From Nonomuraea rubra (GTDB taxonomy: Bacteria; Actinomycetota; Actinomycetes; Streptosporangiales; Streptosporangiaceae): DNA of 64,000 bases. The stretch spans positions 7,919,001-7,983,000 of the forward strand of contig NZ_JACHMI010000001.1 of the NCBI RefSeq assembly GCF_014207985.1, given 5' to 3'. Shown here piece by piece: positions 7,854-16,023 of the stretch. Position 1 is the first letter of the stretch; each line of letters starts with the position of its first letter. Made by a program: the position numbers and the translations under genes. The notes below the pieces were generated by a model. It saw nothing but the letters and a program-made list of their open reading frames with translations, had not been told where the DNA came from and ran no database searches.

Positions 7854-9259
7854 CGACTCAAGAAGAACAGACGCGTGCCGAGCTGCGCTTCCCCGCGGGC
7901 TTCGCGTGGGGGGCCGCGACGTCGGCGTACCAGATCGAGGGGGCCGTCGCCGAGGACGGGCGCGGCGTGTCGATCTGGGACACCTTCACCAAGACGCCGG
8001 GCCGGGTGCTCAACGGGCACAACGCGGACGTGGCCATCGACCACTACCACCGCTACCGGGACGACGTCGCCATCATGGCGGACCTGGGCCTGTCGGCCTA
8101 CCGGTTCTCCGTCTCCTGGCCCCGCATCCAGCCGGCGGGGTCCGGCGCGATCAACCAGAAGGGCCTGGACTTCTACAAGCGGCTCTGCGACGAGCTGCGC
8201 CAGCACGCCATCGACCCGTGGCTGACCCTCTACCACTGGGACCTGCCCCAGGAGCTGGAGGACAAGGGCGGCTGGCCCAACCGCGACACGGCCTACCGCT
8301 TCGCGGAGTACGCGGCGGCCGTGCACGACGGGCTCAAGGACTACGTCCACACCTTCAGCACGGTCAACGAGCCATGGTGCGCCGCGTTCCTCGGCTACGC
8401 CTCGGGCGAGCACGCCCCGGGCAGGCGCGAGCCGGAGAACGCGATCAGGGGCGCGCACCACCTCAACCTGGCTCACGGGCTGGCCGTCCAGGCGATGAAC
8501 GCGCGCAGGGTCGGCGGCTGCGTGAACCTGTACGCCATCACCCCGGAGACCGACAGCGAGCGCGACCTCGACGCGGCCCGCCGCATCGACGGCCTGCAGA
8601 ACCGCTTCTTCCTGGACGCGCTGCTGCTGGGCCGCTACCCGGAGGACGTGCTGGCGGATCTGCCGTTCGACAAGGACTTCATCGAGCCCGGCGACATGAA
8701 GACCATCAACGCGCCCATCGACGTGCTGCTCGTCAACTACTACAGCCGCTTCACGGTCTCGGGAGCACCGGGAGGCGCGCAGTCGGCGGCGGCGGCACCC
8801 ACGGACTCGGGGTCTCCGTGGGTGGGCAGCGAGCACGTCTCGTTCGTCAACGGCGGCCGGCCGGTCACCGCGATGGGCTGGGAGATCGACGAGGGCGGCC
8901 TGGTGGAGATCCTCACCAGGGTGGCGCGCGACTACCCGCCGATCCCGATGGTCGTCTCGGAGAACGGCGCGGCCTTCGAGGACGTGCTTGACGACGGCCG
9001 CATCCACGACCGGGAGCGGCTGGCGTACGTGGAGGCCCATCTGGGCGCCTGCAAGCAGGCCATCGACGCGGGCGTGCCCCTGGAGGGGTATTTCGCCTGG
9101 TCACTGATGGACAACTTCGAGTGGGCCTGGGGCTACGGCAAGCGGTTCGGCCTGGTCCGCGTGGACTTCGAGACGCAGGAACGGCTGGTCAAGGACAGCG
9201 CGCTCTGGTACTCGGAGATCATCCGGCAGAATAGGCGCCATGAACCGACCGACTCTTGA
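7850..9259 (+). CDS. bglC: GH1 beta-glucosidase (intracellular)
   Basis: A 469-residue glycoside hydrolase family 1 enzyme that should split imported cellobiose to glucose. The acid/base Glu174 is in TVNEPW, and the nucleophile Glu371 is in VVSENGA. The N-terminal FAWGAATSAYQIEG and the C-terminal YFAWSLMDNFEWAWGY blocks are characteristic of the family. There is no signal peptide, which agrees with action after uptake. The GTG start overlaps the cebG stop (GTGA). The 3' end overlaps cebR by 20 bases, so transport, hydrolysis and repression genes are tightly coupled. Confidence 0.95.
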   Translation: MTTQEEQTRAELRFPAGFAWGAATSAYQIEGAVAEDGRGVSIWDTFTKTPGRVLNGHNADVAIDHYHRYRDDVAIMADLGLSAYRFSVSWPRIQPAGSGAINQKGLDFYKRLCDELRQHAIDPWLTLYHWDLPQELEDKGGWPNRDTAYRFAEYAAAVHDGLKDYVHTFSTVNEPWCAAFLGYASGEHAPGRREPENAIRGAHHLNLAHGLAVQAMNARRVGGCVNLYAITPETDSERDLDAARRIDGLQNRFFLDALLLGRYPEDVLADLPFDKDFIEPGDMKTINAPIDVLLVNYYSRFTVSGAPGGAQSAAAAPTDSGSPWVGSEHVSFVNGGRPVTAMGWEIDEGGLVEILTRVARDYPPIPMVVSENGAAFEDVLDDGRIHDRERLAYVEAHLGACKQAIDAGVPLEGYFAWSLMDNFEWAWGYGKRFGLVRVDFETQERLVKDSALWYSEIIRQNRRHEPTDS

Positions 9260-10238
9260 GGCAGTCGCGGCTCGGGCCGGGGTAGGCCGGGGCACGGTGT
9301 CTAGAGTCATCAATGGCTCGCCGAACGTCAGCGCGAAGGCCCGCGAGGCCGTCGAGCTGGCCATCCGCGAGCTGGGCTACGTGCCCAACCGTGCGGCGCG
9401 GGCGCTGGTGACGCGCCGCACGGACACTGTGGCCCTGGTGGTGTCCGAGTCCCAGTTCCGGGTCTTCGACGAGCCGTACTTCGCGGGCACGATCCGCGGC
9501 ATCGGCTCGGCGCTGGCCGAGACCGGGTTGCAGCTCATCCTGGCGATGGCGCGCACCCCGGAGGAGCACGCGCGGCTCGAGCACTACCTGACGGGCCAGC
9601 ACGTCGACGGCGTGCTGCTGCTGTCGCTGCACGGCGCCGACCCGCTGCCGGGCAGGCTGGAGGCGATGGGCGTGCCGACCGTGCTGGGCGGCCGCCCCGT
9701 CGGCCTCGACCCCTACAGCTACGTGGACATGGACAACAGGGCCGGGGCCCGGCAGGCGGTCAAGCACCTGCTGGGCCTGGGCCGCAGGGCGATCGCCACG
9801 ATCGCCGGGTCCCAGGACATGGGCGTGGGTGTCGACCGTCTGTCGGGCTACCGCGACGCGCTGCTGCCGTCGGGCCTGCCGGAGCTGGTCGCGTACGGCG
9901 ACTTCTCCGAGCACAGCGGCGCGGCGGCGATGCAGGAGCTGCTGCGCACGCATCCCGATCTCGACGCCGTGTTCGCCGCGTCCGACCCGATGGCCCTGGG
10001 CGCGATGCGCGTGCTCAAGGCCGAGGGCCGGTCGGTCCCCGGTGACGTGGCGGTGATCGGGTTCGACGACTCCAAGGCGGCGCTGCACGCCGATCCGCCG
10101 CTGACCACCGTGCACCAGCCGACCGAGGCCATGGGCCGGCAGATGGCGCAGCTGCTGGTGGCCAGGATCAACGGCGAGGAGCTGCGCCAGCCCGTCGTGA
10201 TCCTCGACACGCATCTGGTGCGCAGGGAATCGGCCTGA
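9240..10238 (+). CDS. cebR: LacI-family cellobiose-operon repressor
   Basis: A 332-residue LacI/GalR regulator. The DNA-binding helix-turn-helix and hinge helix occupy residues 1-60 (TLEAVAARAGVGRGTVSRVI, then AARALVTRRT). The remainder is a sugar-binding periplasmic-type domain. By synteny and by the two perfect CebR palindromes upstream of cebE it should repress this operon and be relieved by cello-oligosaccharides. Streptomyces cebR is a separate gene, whereas here it overlaps the end of bglC and is co-transcribed, which would give negative feedback. Its last codons and stop are duplicated just downstream. Confidence 0.92.
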   Translation: MNRPTLEAVAARAGVGRGTVSRVINGSPNVSAKAREAVELAIRELGYVPNRAARALVTRRTDTVALVVSESQFRVFDEPYFAGTIRGIGSALAETGLQLILAMARTPEEHARLEHYLTGQHVDGVLLLSLHGADPLPGRLEAMGVPTVLGGRPVGLDPYSYVDMDNRAGARQAVKHLLGLGRRAIATIAGSQDMGVGVDRLSGYRDALLPSGLPELVAYGDFSEHSGAAAMQELLRTHPDLDAVFAASDPMALGAMRVLKAEGRSVPGDVAVIGFDDSKAALHADPPLTTVHQPTEAMGRQMAQLLVARINGEELRQPVVILDTHLVRRESA

Positions 10239-10277
10239 GAGGGCCACTCCGGTGCGCAGGGAATCGGCCTGAGAGGG
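10217..10277 (+). repeat. tandem duplication of the cebR 3' end
   Basis: Bases 10217-10243 and 10251-10277 are identical 27-mers with a 34-base period. The first copy encodes the last codons of cebR including the TGA stop and a trailing GAGAGGG. The second copy lies between genes and ends in GAGAGGGG, which then serves as the ribosome binding site of the next gene's GTG at 10283. Confidence 0.9.
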
Positions 10278-10282
10278 GTCAC

Positions 10283-11263
10283 GTGGACAGCAGGACCAAG
10301 CGCCGGTTAACGGACGCCGAGCTCGGCGCGCTGGTGCGCCGCGCGGTCGGCGCCGACGTCACGTCCGCGACCGAGCTGACCGACGGCTACGCCAACGCCG
10401 TCTGGCGGCTGAAGCTGGACGACGGGCGCGAGGCGGTTCTCAAGCTGTCTCCCCCGCCCGAGCTGGAGCAGCTCAGCTACGAGCGCAACCTGCTGCGCAT
10501 GGAGGCCGCCGCGATCGGGCTGGCCGCCGCGGCGGGCGTGCCCGTGGCGGGGCTGCTGCGGGCGGGCTACGACGACCCGGTGCTCGGCGGCGACTACCTG
10601 CTGCTGGCCGCGCTCGACGGCGTGTCGTGGAACGACGTCAAGCCGGACAACCACGCGGAGCTGCGCAGGGAGCTGGGCGGGCATCTGGCCAGGTTCAACG
10701 CGGTGACGGGCGAGGTGTTCGGCTACCCGCACGCCGGGATCACCGGCGCGACATGGCGCGAGGCGTTCCTGGCGATGGCGGCGGCGCTGCTCGGCGACAC
10801 GGAGCGTTACCCGACGCCGCTGCCGCTGCCCGCCGGGGAGGTCATGGCCGTGTTCGAGGCCGCGGCGCCGGCGCTGGACGAGGTGACGACGCCGCGGCTG
10901 GTGCACTTCGACGTGTGGGCGGGCAACGTCTTCCTCGACCTGAGCGGGACGCCCCGGATCCAGGCGATCATCGACCACGAGCGGGCCTTCTGGGGCGACC
11001 CGCTGGCCGAGTTCGTCACGCCGACGATCTTCGGTGAGCTGGCGGAGGACGATCCGCTGCTGGCGGGGTACCGCGAGGTGACCCCGCTGGAGCTGACGCC
11101 GGCGGCGCGCACCAGGCTCGACCTCTACCGCGCCTACCTGTACCTGATCCTGCTGGTCGAGAACGGACCCCGGCAGTACCCGGAGAACGAGTACGCCAGG
11201 GTCCGCGATCTCGCGACGGCGTCACTGAGCGACGTGCTGGACCGCCTCGCACGCACGTCCTGA
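10283..11263 (+). CDS. APH-type small-molecule kinase, unknown substrate
   Basis: A 326-residue aminoglycoside-phosphotransferase-fold kinase. The N-lobe ATP-binding lysine is in REAVLKLSPP. The catalytic loop reads HFDVWAGNVF (the HxDxxxxN pattern), and the metal-binding segment is IDHERAFWGDPLAEF. Such kinases act on antibiotics, choline, homoserine, fructosamines or sugars. Its place 44 bases behind cebR suggests a role in carbohydrate use rather than resistance, but the substrate is not readable. The GTG start follows GAGAGGGG, which comes from the duplicated cebR end. Confidence 0.8.
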   Translation: MDSRTKRRLTDAELGALVRRAVGADVTSATELTDGYANAVWRLKLDDGREAVLKLSPPPELEQLSYERNLLRMEAAAIGLAAAAGVPVAGLLRAGYDDPVLGGDYLLLAALDGVSWNDVKPDNHAELRRELGGHLARFNAVTGEVFGYPHAGITGATWREAFLAMAAALLGDTERYPTPLPLPAGEVMAVFEAAAPALDEVTTPRLVHFDVWAGNVFLDLSGTPRIQAIIDHERAFWGDPLAEFVTPTIFGELAEDDPLLAGYREVTPLELTPAARTRLDLYRAYLYLILLVENGPRQYPENEYARVRDLATASLSDVLDRLARTS

Positions 11264-11420
11264 CGGCGTCACGGACCTGCGTGCCGGACCGCCCGCACAC
11301 ACGGACACCGGCCGCTGTGCCGGACCGCTACGCAAGCGCGGTCACTGGCCTGCGCGGCAGACCGCCTGCACGCACGGTCACCGGCCGGTGTGCTGGACGG
11401 CTTCGTAGGCGCGGTCGGAC
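11231..11420. repeat. degenerate tandem repeat between two convergent genes
   Basis: Imperfect units of about 36-37 bases run from 11278 to 11386 (11278-11313, 11314-11350, 11351-11386). A fourth unit (from 11387) lies inside the 3' end of the M64 peptidase gene, and a more diverged unit (11231-11277) lies in the 3' end of the kinase gene. The shared core is GTGC-GGACCGC followed by a GCGGTCAC-like segment. Units 2 and 4 match each other best, suggesting repeated duplication of the M64 gene's terminal codons. Confidence 0.7.
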
Positions 11421-13603
11421 GGGCGACCGGCGGACAGGTCGCCGCAGCGGCTGCCGCCCTTGATCGTGTTCGGCACGCCCAGGTCGGCGGGTGTGTTCCC
11501 GGGGCAGGCGAGCGCGCCCTTGATCGTGCTGCCCGACAGGATCGGCGCCGTGTTGCCGCTGAGCAGCGCGGCGCCGCGCACGTCGGCGCCCACGATCGTC
11601 ACGCCGGAGGCGCCGCTCACCGCGAGCGCGCCGTCCACGCGGGCGCCGAGCAGGTGCACCTCGGCGGGCCTGGCCGCGCTGAGCGCCCCGGTGATCCGGC
11701 CGCCGGTGACGACCAGCGACGCGCCGGGCCGCACCGTGACGGCCCCCGTGACCTGGGCGCCGTCGAGGCAGGTGACGCCGCCGGTGACGGTGAGCGGGCC
11801 GCGGTGGGTGCCCGTGACGGTCCTGGTGCAGGCGGGCGGCGGGGCGATGGTGGTGACGGTGAAGCTCTTCGCCTTGCCGTAGTTGCCGGCGGCGTCGATC
11901 GAGCGGTACTCGACGACGTGCCTGCCGCGCGGCAGCTTGCCGTACACGAGGGAGTCGATCACTGTGCCCTGCTCGGAGAACGTCCAGGGCAGCTCCGACG
12001 AGGTGGGCCAGCCGAAGTAGTTGAACCAGCCGTCGCCGTCCACCCGCGACTCCGACACCACGTACCCGTCGCGGTCGTCGGTGCCGGTGAGCCGCATGGT
12101 GAAGGGGCCGTTGTAGACGTAGGTGTCGCCGGACGACGCCAGCGGCCGTGACAGCTCGTACGCCGTGCGCGGCCCGGTGGCGTCTACCGTCCAGGTGAGG
12201 GTCCTGCCGCCGAGGGTCGCGGTGAGCGTGCCCGGCTTGGCGTCCAGCTTGCCCAGGTCCAAATCGGTGCCCTCGTAGGTGCGGCCGTTCAGGGTCCAGG
12301 TGACCTCGGGGACGGTGGCCGCGGGGTGGGTGGTCTCGACGTAGACGACGTCCTCGCGGCCGAGCGGCCGGTCGGTGGGCGTGGAGGAGACGAACGCGGG
12401 CTCCAGGCCGTCAGGCGGGGTGGTGATCGCCGTGTCCACGGTCCAGGTGCGGGTCCTGGTCATGGCGGTCCTGATGGCCGGGTCGCGGACGAACCCGGTC
12501 GGGTCCGAGACGGTCGCGGTGACGATGTGCGTGCCCGGGGCCAGGCCGAGCGTGCGCAGGTCGAGGGAGTCGCGGTCGCCGGGCAGGTCCTGGCCGTCCA
12601 CGGACCAGGTGGTGACCAGGGAGTGGCTGACGGGGCGCATCGGCTCGACCCAGAGCACACGGTCGGCGCCGACCGGCGCGCCGGCGGGGGTGGCGTCCTG
12701 GATCAGCATGGTCTTGGCGGTGATGCGCTGGGTCATGACCTCGCGGCTGACCTGGTCGAAGTAGTAGCCGAGGGTCTTCATCATCGAGTGGGCGCTGGGC
12801 CGCCACACGCCGGCCGTGTAGTACAGGCCGCCCTCGTAGCGGCCGATCGGGCCGCCGGACTCGCTGGGCTCGCCCAGCCAGCGCCACCACTTCCTGCGCT
12901 GGTCGAGCATCTCCTGCTCGGTCAGCAGCGTGTGGTGGGCGCTGGACGGCTCGGGCCCGGCGTACGTGCCGCCGGGGACGCCGCGCTGGTAGTAGTCGTA
13001 CTCGTCCTGGAGGCCGCCCAGGGAGTGGCCCAGCTCGTGCGGGCTGATCAGGGCGGACATGCTGTTGCTGCCGGAGGCGGTGGCGTACGAGCCGCCCGCG
13101 CCGCCGTACGTGCCGCTGTTGCCCAGGGCGAGGATCTGCCGGTTGCCCGAGGCGGTGCCGGTGACCAGGTCGGCGTAGCGGGTGGCGGCGGCGTTGTCCA
13201 TGGTGATCAGGCGCTGGACGCTGGCGGGGTTGCAGCGGCCCCAGAAGCCCATGCCGAGCGGCGTCGTACGGCGCGGCGCGTCGAGCCCGGGGTCACAGCT
13301 GATGCCCGACTCCCCGGAGACGATGTCGACGCGGTAGACGTTGATGTAGTTCCGGTAGGACTTGAACGGCTCGATCGACCACATCACGTTCAGGTGCCGG
13401 TCGGCGTCGGCACGGAACTTCGCCTGCTCGGCCTCGGTGTAGCCGTCACCGAGGATGATCAGGTTGAATCTCTTGGCCGGGGCGCCCGTCACCTGGACGG
13501 GCACGACCGTGGCCGAGCCGGGTTCGGCTGCTGCTGAGGCGGGTGCCGCTGGGGACACGCATAACAGGGCGGTGGCCAGTGTCAGGGCGGCGAAAATACG
13601 CAT
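11378..13603 (-). CDS. secreted M64-family metallopeptidase with C-terminal beta-helix-like domain
   Basis: A 741-residue exported protein. A signal peptide covers residues 1-25, with a likely cut after ASA. The peptidase domain starts RFNLIILGDGYTEAEQ and has the zinc site HELGHSLGGLQDEY (His189, Glu190, His193, with Asp200-Glu201-Tyr202), as in M64 (IgA-peptidase-like) enzymes. Ig-like beta domains fill the middle. The last 150 residues are short alternating-hydrophobic repeats (for example GARVDGALAVSGASGVTIVG), like a right-handed beta-helix or bactofilin-type coil. I chose the ATG at 13603 because it begins the signal peptide. It lies 60 bases downstream of the anti-sigma gene and is probably in its operon. 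Confidence 0.85.
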   Translation of the reverse strand: MRIFAALTLATALLCVSPAAPASAAAEPGSATVVPVQVTGAPAKRFNLIILGDGYTEAEQAKFRADADRHLNVMWSIEPFKSYRNYINVYRVDIVSGESGISCDPGLDAPRRTTPLGMGFWGRCNPASVQRLITMDNAAATRYADLVTGTASGNRQILALGNSGTYGGAGGSYATASGSNSMSALISPHELGHSLGGLQDEYDYYQRGVPGGTYAGPEPSSAHHTLLTEQEMLDQRRKWWRWLGEPSESGGPIGRYEGGLYYTAGVWRPSAHSMMKTLGYYFDQVSREVMTQRITAKTMLIQDATPAGAPVGADRVLWVEPMRPVSHSLVTTWSVDGQDLPGDRDSLDLRTLGLAPGTHIVTATVSDPTGFVRDPAIRTAMTRTRTWTVDTAITTPPDGLEPAFVSSTPTDRPLGREDVVYVETTHPAATVPEVTWTLNGRTYEGTDLDLGKLDAKPGTLTATLGGRTLTWTVDATGPRTAYELSRPLASSGDTYVYNGPFTMRLTGTDDRDGYVVSESRVDGDGWFNYFGWPTSSELPWTFSEQGTVIDSLVYGKLPRGRHVVEYRSIDAAGNYGKAKSFTVTTIAPPPACTRTVTGTHRGPLTVTGGVTCLDGAQVTGAVTVRPGASLVVTGGRITGALSAARPAEVHLLGARVDGALAVSGASGVTIVGADVRGAALLSGNTAPILSGSTIKGALACPGNTPADLGVPNTIKGGSRCGDLSAGRPSDRAYEAVQHTGR

Positions 13604-13663
13604 GATCGAACTATCGGGCCGCCGGGGCCGCCCGTCCATCCCCGCCCGTCCCTTCCCGGCCGA

Positions 13664-14614
13664 TCACGCCTCGGGCAGCTCGGCCAGCATGATGGGCTGC
13701 GTGGTGGGCCGCTCGGAGCCGCCGGCGGGCTCGACCGTGAGCGCGACGCGCCCGTCCCGGTCCTGCGGGGTCAGCATCATGGGGTGGCTCACGCCGTCCT
13801 GCCGCCGGTCGAGCAGGCCGGCCGCGCGTGGCCCGTCCGGGCCCATGAGCCACAGCTCGTACCCCTTGGTGGCGGGCAGGTCGGCCAGGCCCGACGAGGT
13901 GAACACCATGCGGCCCAGCTCGCGCGAGATCACGACGGTGGCGGTGCCGCCGGTGGTGACCTCCTCGCGCATGGTCCTGGCGTCGGGCGCGGCCAGCACG
14001 CTGACCAGCTCCTCGTTCCTGGTGCTCAGCTCGCCCAGGTCGCGGCGGGCGTCGTAGGCGACCACGCCGGACACGGCGGCCGCCGCGGCGGACACCGCGA
14101 CCAGCACCGCCGCCACTCGCGTCCGCCTCCGCCGCAGCGGCACCACCTGCCCCCCATCGGCCGTGACGGGAACCTCCGGCCCCATCCGGTAACCGGACTC
14201 GCCCGGCGACAGGCCGGACGCCGCCGGCCGCTGAACCTCTCCCGGGGAGCCGGGCGCCCCGGACCGCCAGGCCTCCCCCTGCGACAGGCCGGGCGTCGCC
14301 GGCCGCCGCGCCTGTTCCGGTGCGGGCGTGCCGGGCCGGCGCATCCAGGCGGTCGGGCCGTCGTCGTGTGCCTGCCGCGGCGGGTCCTCGAAGCCCCGTG
14401 ACCGGGAGGCGGCGTCGAGCAGGCGCCGGCGAAGGGCGGCGGGCGGCCGCTCGGCCACCGTCTCCGCCAGCCTCGCGGCCGTCTCCCGCAGCTTGCGCAC
14501 CTCGGCCGCGCACGTGCCGCACGCATGCAGGTGCTTCTCGAACAGCACCCACTCGGCGTACGGCAGTGCGTGCACGGCGTAGGCGCCAGAGAGGGTGTGG
14601 AGTTCGTCCTTCAT
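13664..14614 (-). CDS. RskA-type transmembrane anti-sigma factor (orphan)
   Basis: A 316-residue anti-sigma-K (RskA) family protein. The N-terminal zinc-binding anti-sigma domain carries H28-x3-C32-x2-C35 (HLHACGTC). A long Pro/Gly-rich linker with an internal repeat (AASGLSPGES and TPGLSQGEA) leads to one membrane helix (VAAVLVAVSAAAAAVSGVVA). An extracytoplasmic RskA domain follows (YELWLMGPDGPRAAG). No sigma gene lies next to it, which is unusual. The ATG at 14614 has GGGAG at the right distance; a GTG two codons earlier abuts that site. It probably heads an operon with the M64 peptidase. Confidence 0.85.
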   Translation of the reverse strand: MKDELHTLSGAYAVHALPYAEWVLFEKHLHACGTCAAEVRKLRETAARLAETVAERPPAALRRRLLDAASRSRGFEDPPRQAHDDGPTAWMRRPGTPAPEQARRPATPGLSQGEAWRSGAPGSPGEVQRPAASGLSPGESGYRMGPEVPVTADGGQVVPLRRRRTRVAAVLVAVSAAAAAVSGVVAYDARRDLGELSTRNEELVSVLAAPDARTMREEVTTGGTATVVISRELGRMVFTSSGLADLPATKGYELWLMGPDGPRAAGLLDRRQDGVSHPMMLTPQDRDGRVALTVEPAGGSERPTTQPIMLAELPEA

Positions 14615-14735
14615 TTCCACTCCCTGTGTGTGAGAGGCGGCTCACTGCATGTACTTCGATGGCTCGGGCACGCCGGATGGCCGTGGGCCTTGCTCATTTC
14701 GGAGGAGATGGCACAATCTCATTAGGTGATGAATT

Positions 14736-15932
14736 ATGGGATGCGTGATAGCGGGCGGTGGGCCCGCCGGAGCGATGCTCGCCCTGCTGCTGGCCAGGTC
14801 GGGCGTCGAGGTGACGCTGCTGGAGAAGCACGGTGACTTCCTGCGGGACTTCCGGGGTGACACGATCCACCCCTCGACGCTGCAGGTGCTGGACGAGCTG
14901 GGGCTGGCGCGGGAGTTCCTGGAGCTGCCGCACCGCAAGGCGTACGACCTCAGCCTGGTGACCGACAGGGGCGACGTGCGGATCGCGACGCTGCGCCGGC
15001 TGCCGGGCCGCTACCGGTACATCGCGTTCGTGCCGCAGTGGGACTTCCTCGACCTGATCACGTCCGCCGCCGCGCGGTACCCCGGGTTCCGGCTGCTGAT
15101 GAACGCCGAGGCGACCGGTCTCGTACGCGAGGGCGGGGTCGTGCGCGGCCTGCGCTACCGGGACGCCTCCGGCGAGCACGAGATCAGGGCGGAGCTGACG
15201 GTCGCCGCCGACGGGCGGCACTCGGTGCTGCGCGAGCGGGCCGGTCTCGTGCCGGAGGACGTGGGCGCGCCGATGGACGTGGTGTGGTTCAGGCTGCCCC
15301 GCGAGCCGGGCGACCGCGACGACACGTTCCTGCGGATCTCGCCGGGGCACATGATGGTCGCCATCAACCGGGAGAGCTACTGGCAGCTCGCCTACCTGAT
15401 CCTCAAGGGCGGCTACGACGAGATGGCCGGGCAGGGCATCGACGCGCTGCGCCGCCCGGTGGCCCGGCTGCTGCCGTGGCTGGCCGGCCGGATCGGGCAG
15501 CTCGAGTCGTACGACGACGTCAGCGTGCTGACGGTCGCGATCAACCGGCTGCGCCGCTGGCACCGGCCCGGGTTCCTGTGCATCGGGGACGCCGCGCACG
15601 CCATGTCGCCGGTGTTCGGCGTGGGCATCAACCTGGCCGTGCAGGACGCCGTGGCCACCGCGAACCTGCTGGCAGGGCCGCTCAGGTCGGGCGCGCCGAT
15701 CCCCGAGTCGGCGCTGCACCGGCTGCAGCGCCGGCGCATGCTGCCGACCAGGGTCACGCAGGCGGCCCAGCGGCTGGTGCAGAACCGGCTGATCAGCCCC
15801 GCGCTGACCCGCCGGTTCGACCCGTCGGGGCTGCCGCGCGATCTGACGAGGATCCCGGTGCTGAACCAGGTGGCGCCGCGCTTCATCGGCCAGGGCATCC
15901 GGCCCGAGCACGTCACCGTAAAGGAACGTTGA
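14736..15932 (+). CDS. FAD-dependent monooxygenase / oxidoreductase
   Basis: A 398-residue flavoprotein of the PHBH/UbiH class. The Rossmann FAD motif is at the very start (VIAGGGPAGAMLALLLARSG). The DG motif is near residue 155 (TVAADGRHSVLR), and the second FAD motif is FLCIGDAAHAMSPVFGVGIN near residue 285. These enzymes hydroxylate aromatic or polyketide-like substrates with NAD(P)H and oxygen. AGGTGA is placed 6 bases before the ATG. It stands alone, divergent from the anti-sigma gene, so the substrate is unknown. Confidence 0.88.
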   Translation: MGCVIAGGGPAGAMLALLLARSGVEVTLLEKHGDFLRDFRGDTIHPSTLQVLDELGLAREFLELPHRKAYDLSLVTDRGDVRIATLRRLPGRYRYIAFVPQWDFLDLITSAAARYPGFRLLMNAEATGLVREGGVVRGLRYRDASGEHEIRAELTVAADGRHSVLRERAGLVPEDVGAPMDVVWFRLPREPGDRDDTFLRISPGHMMVAINRESYWQLAYLILKGGYDEMAGQGIDALRRPVARLLPWLAGRIGQLESYDDVSVLTVAINRLRRWHRPGFLCIGDAAHAMSPVFGVGINLAVQDAVATANLLAGPLRSGAPIPESALHRLQRRRMLPTRVTQAAQRLVQNRLISPALTRRFDPSGLPRDLTRIPVLNQVAPRFIGQGIRPEHVTVKER

Positions 15933-16023
15933 CCATCCCTGGGTCCGTCCGCGGATAACCGCATTCTCACAACGTGGACAAGAGGGTCGGTGGGGCCGAG
16001 CCAGTGGAATACCCTCGTATCTC

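Noticed and set aside
14708..14725. Tiny five-codon frame with GGAGGAG before the FAD monooxygenase
   Set aside because: The Shine-Dalgarno-like run abuts the ATG with no spacing, so initiation there is unlikely.
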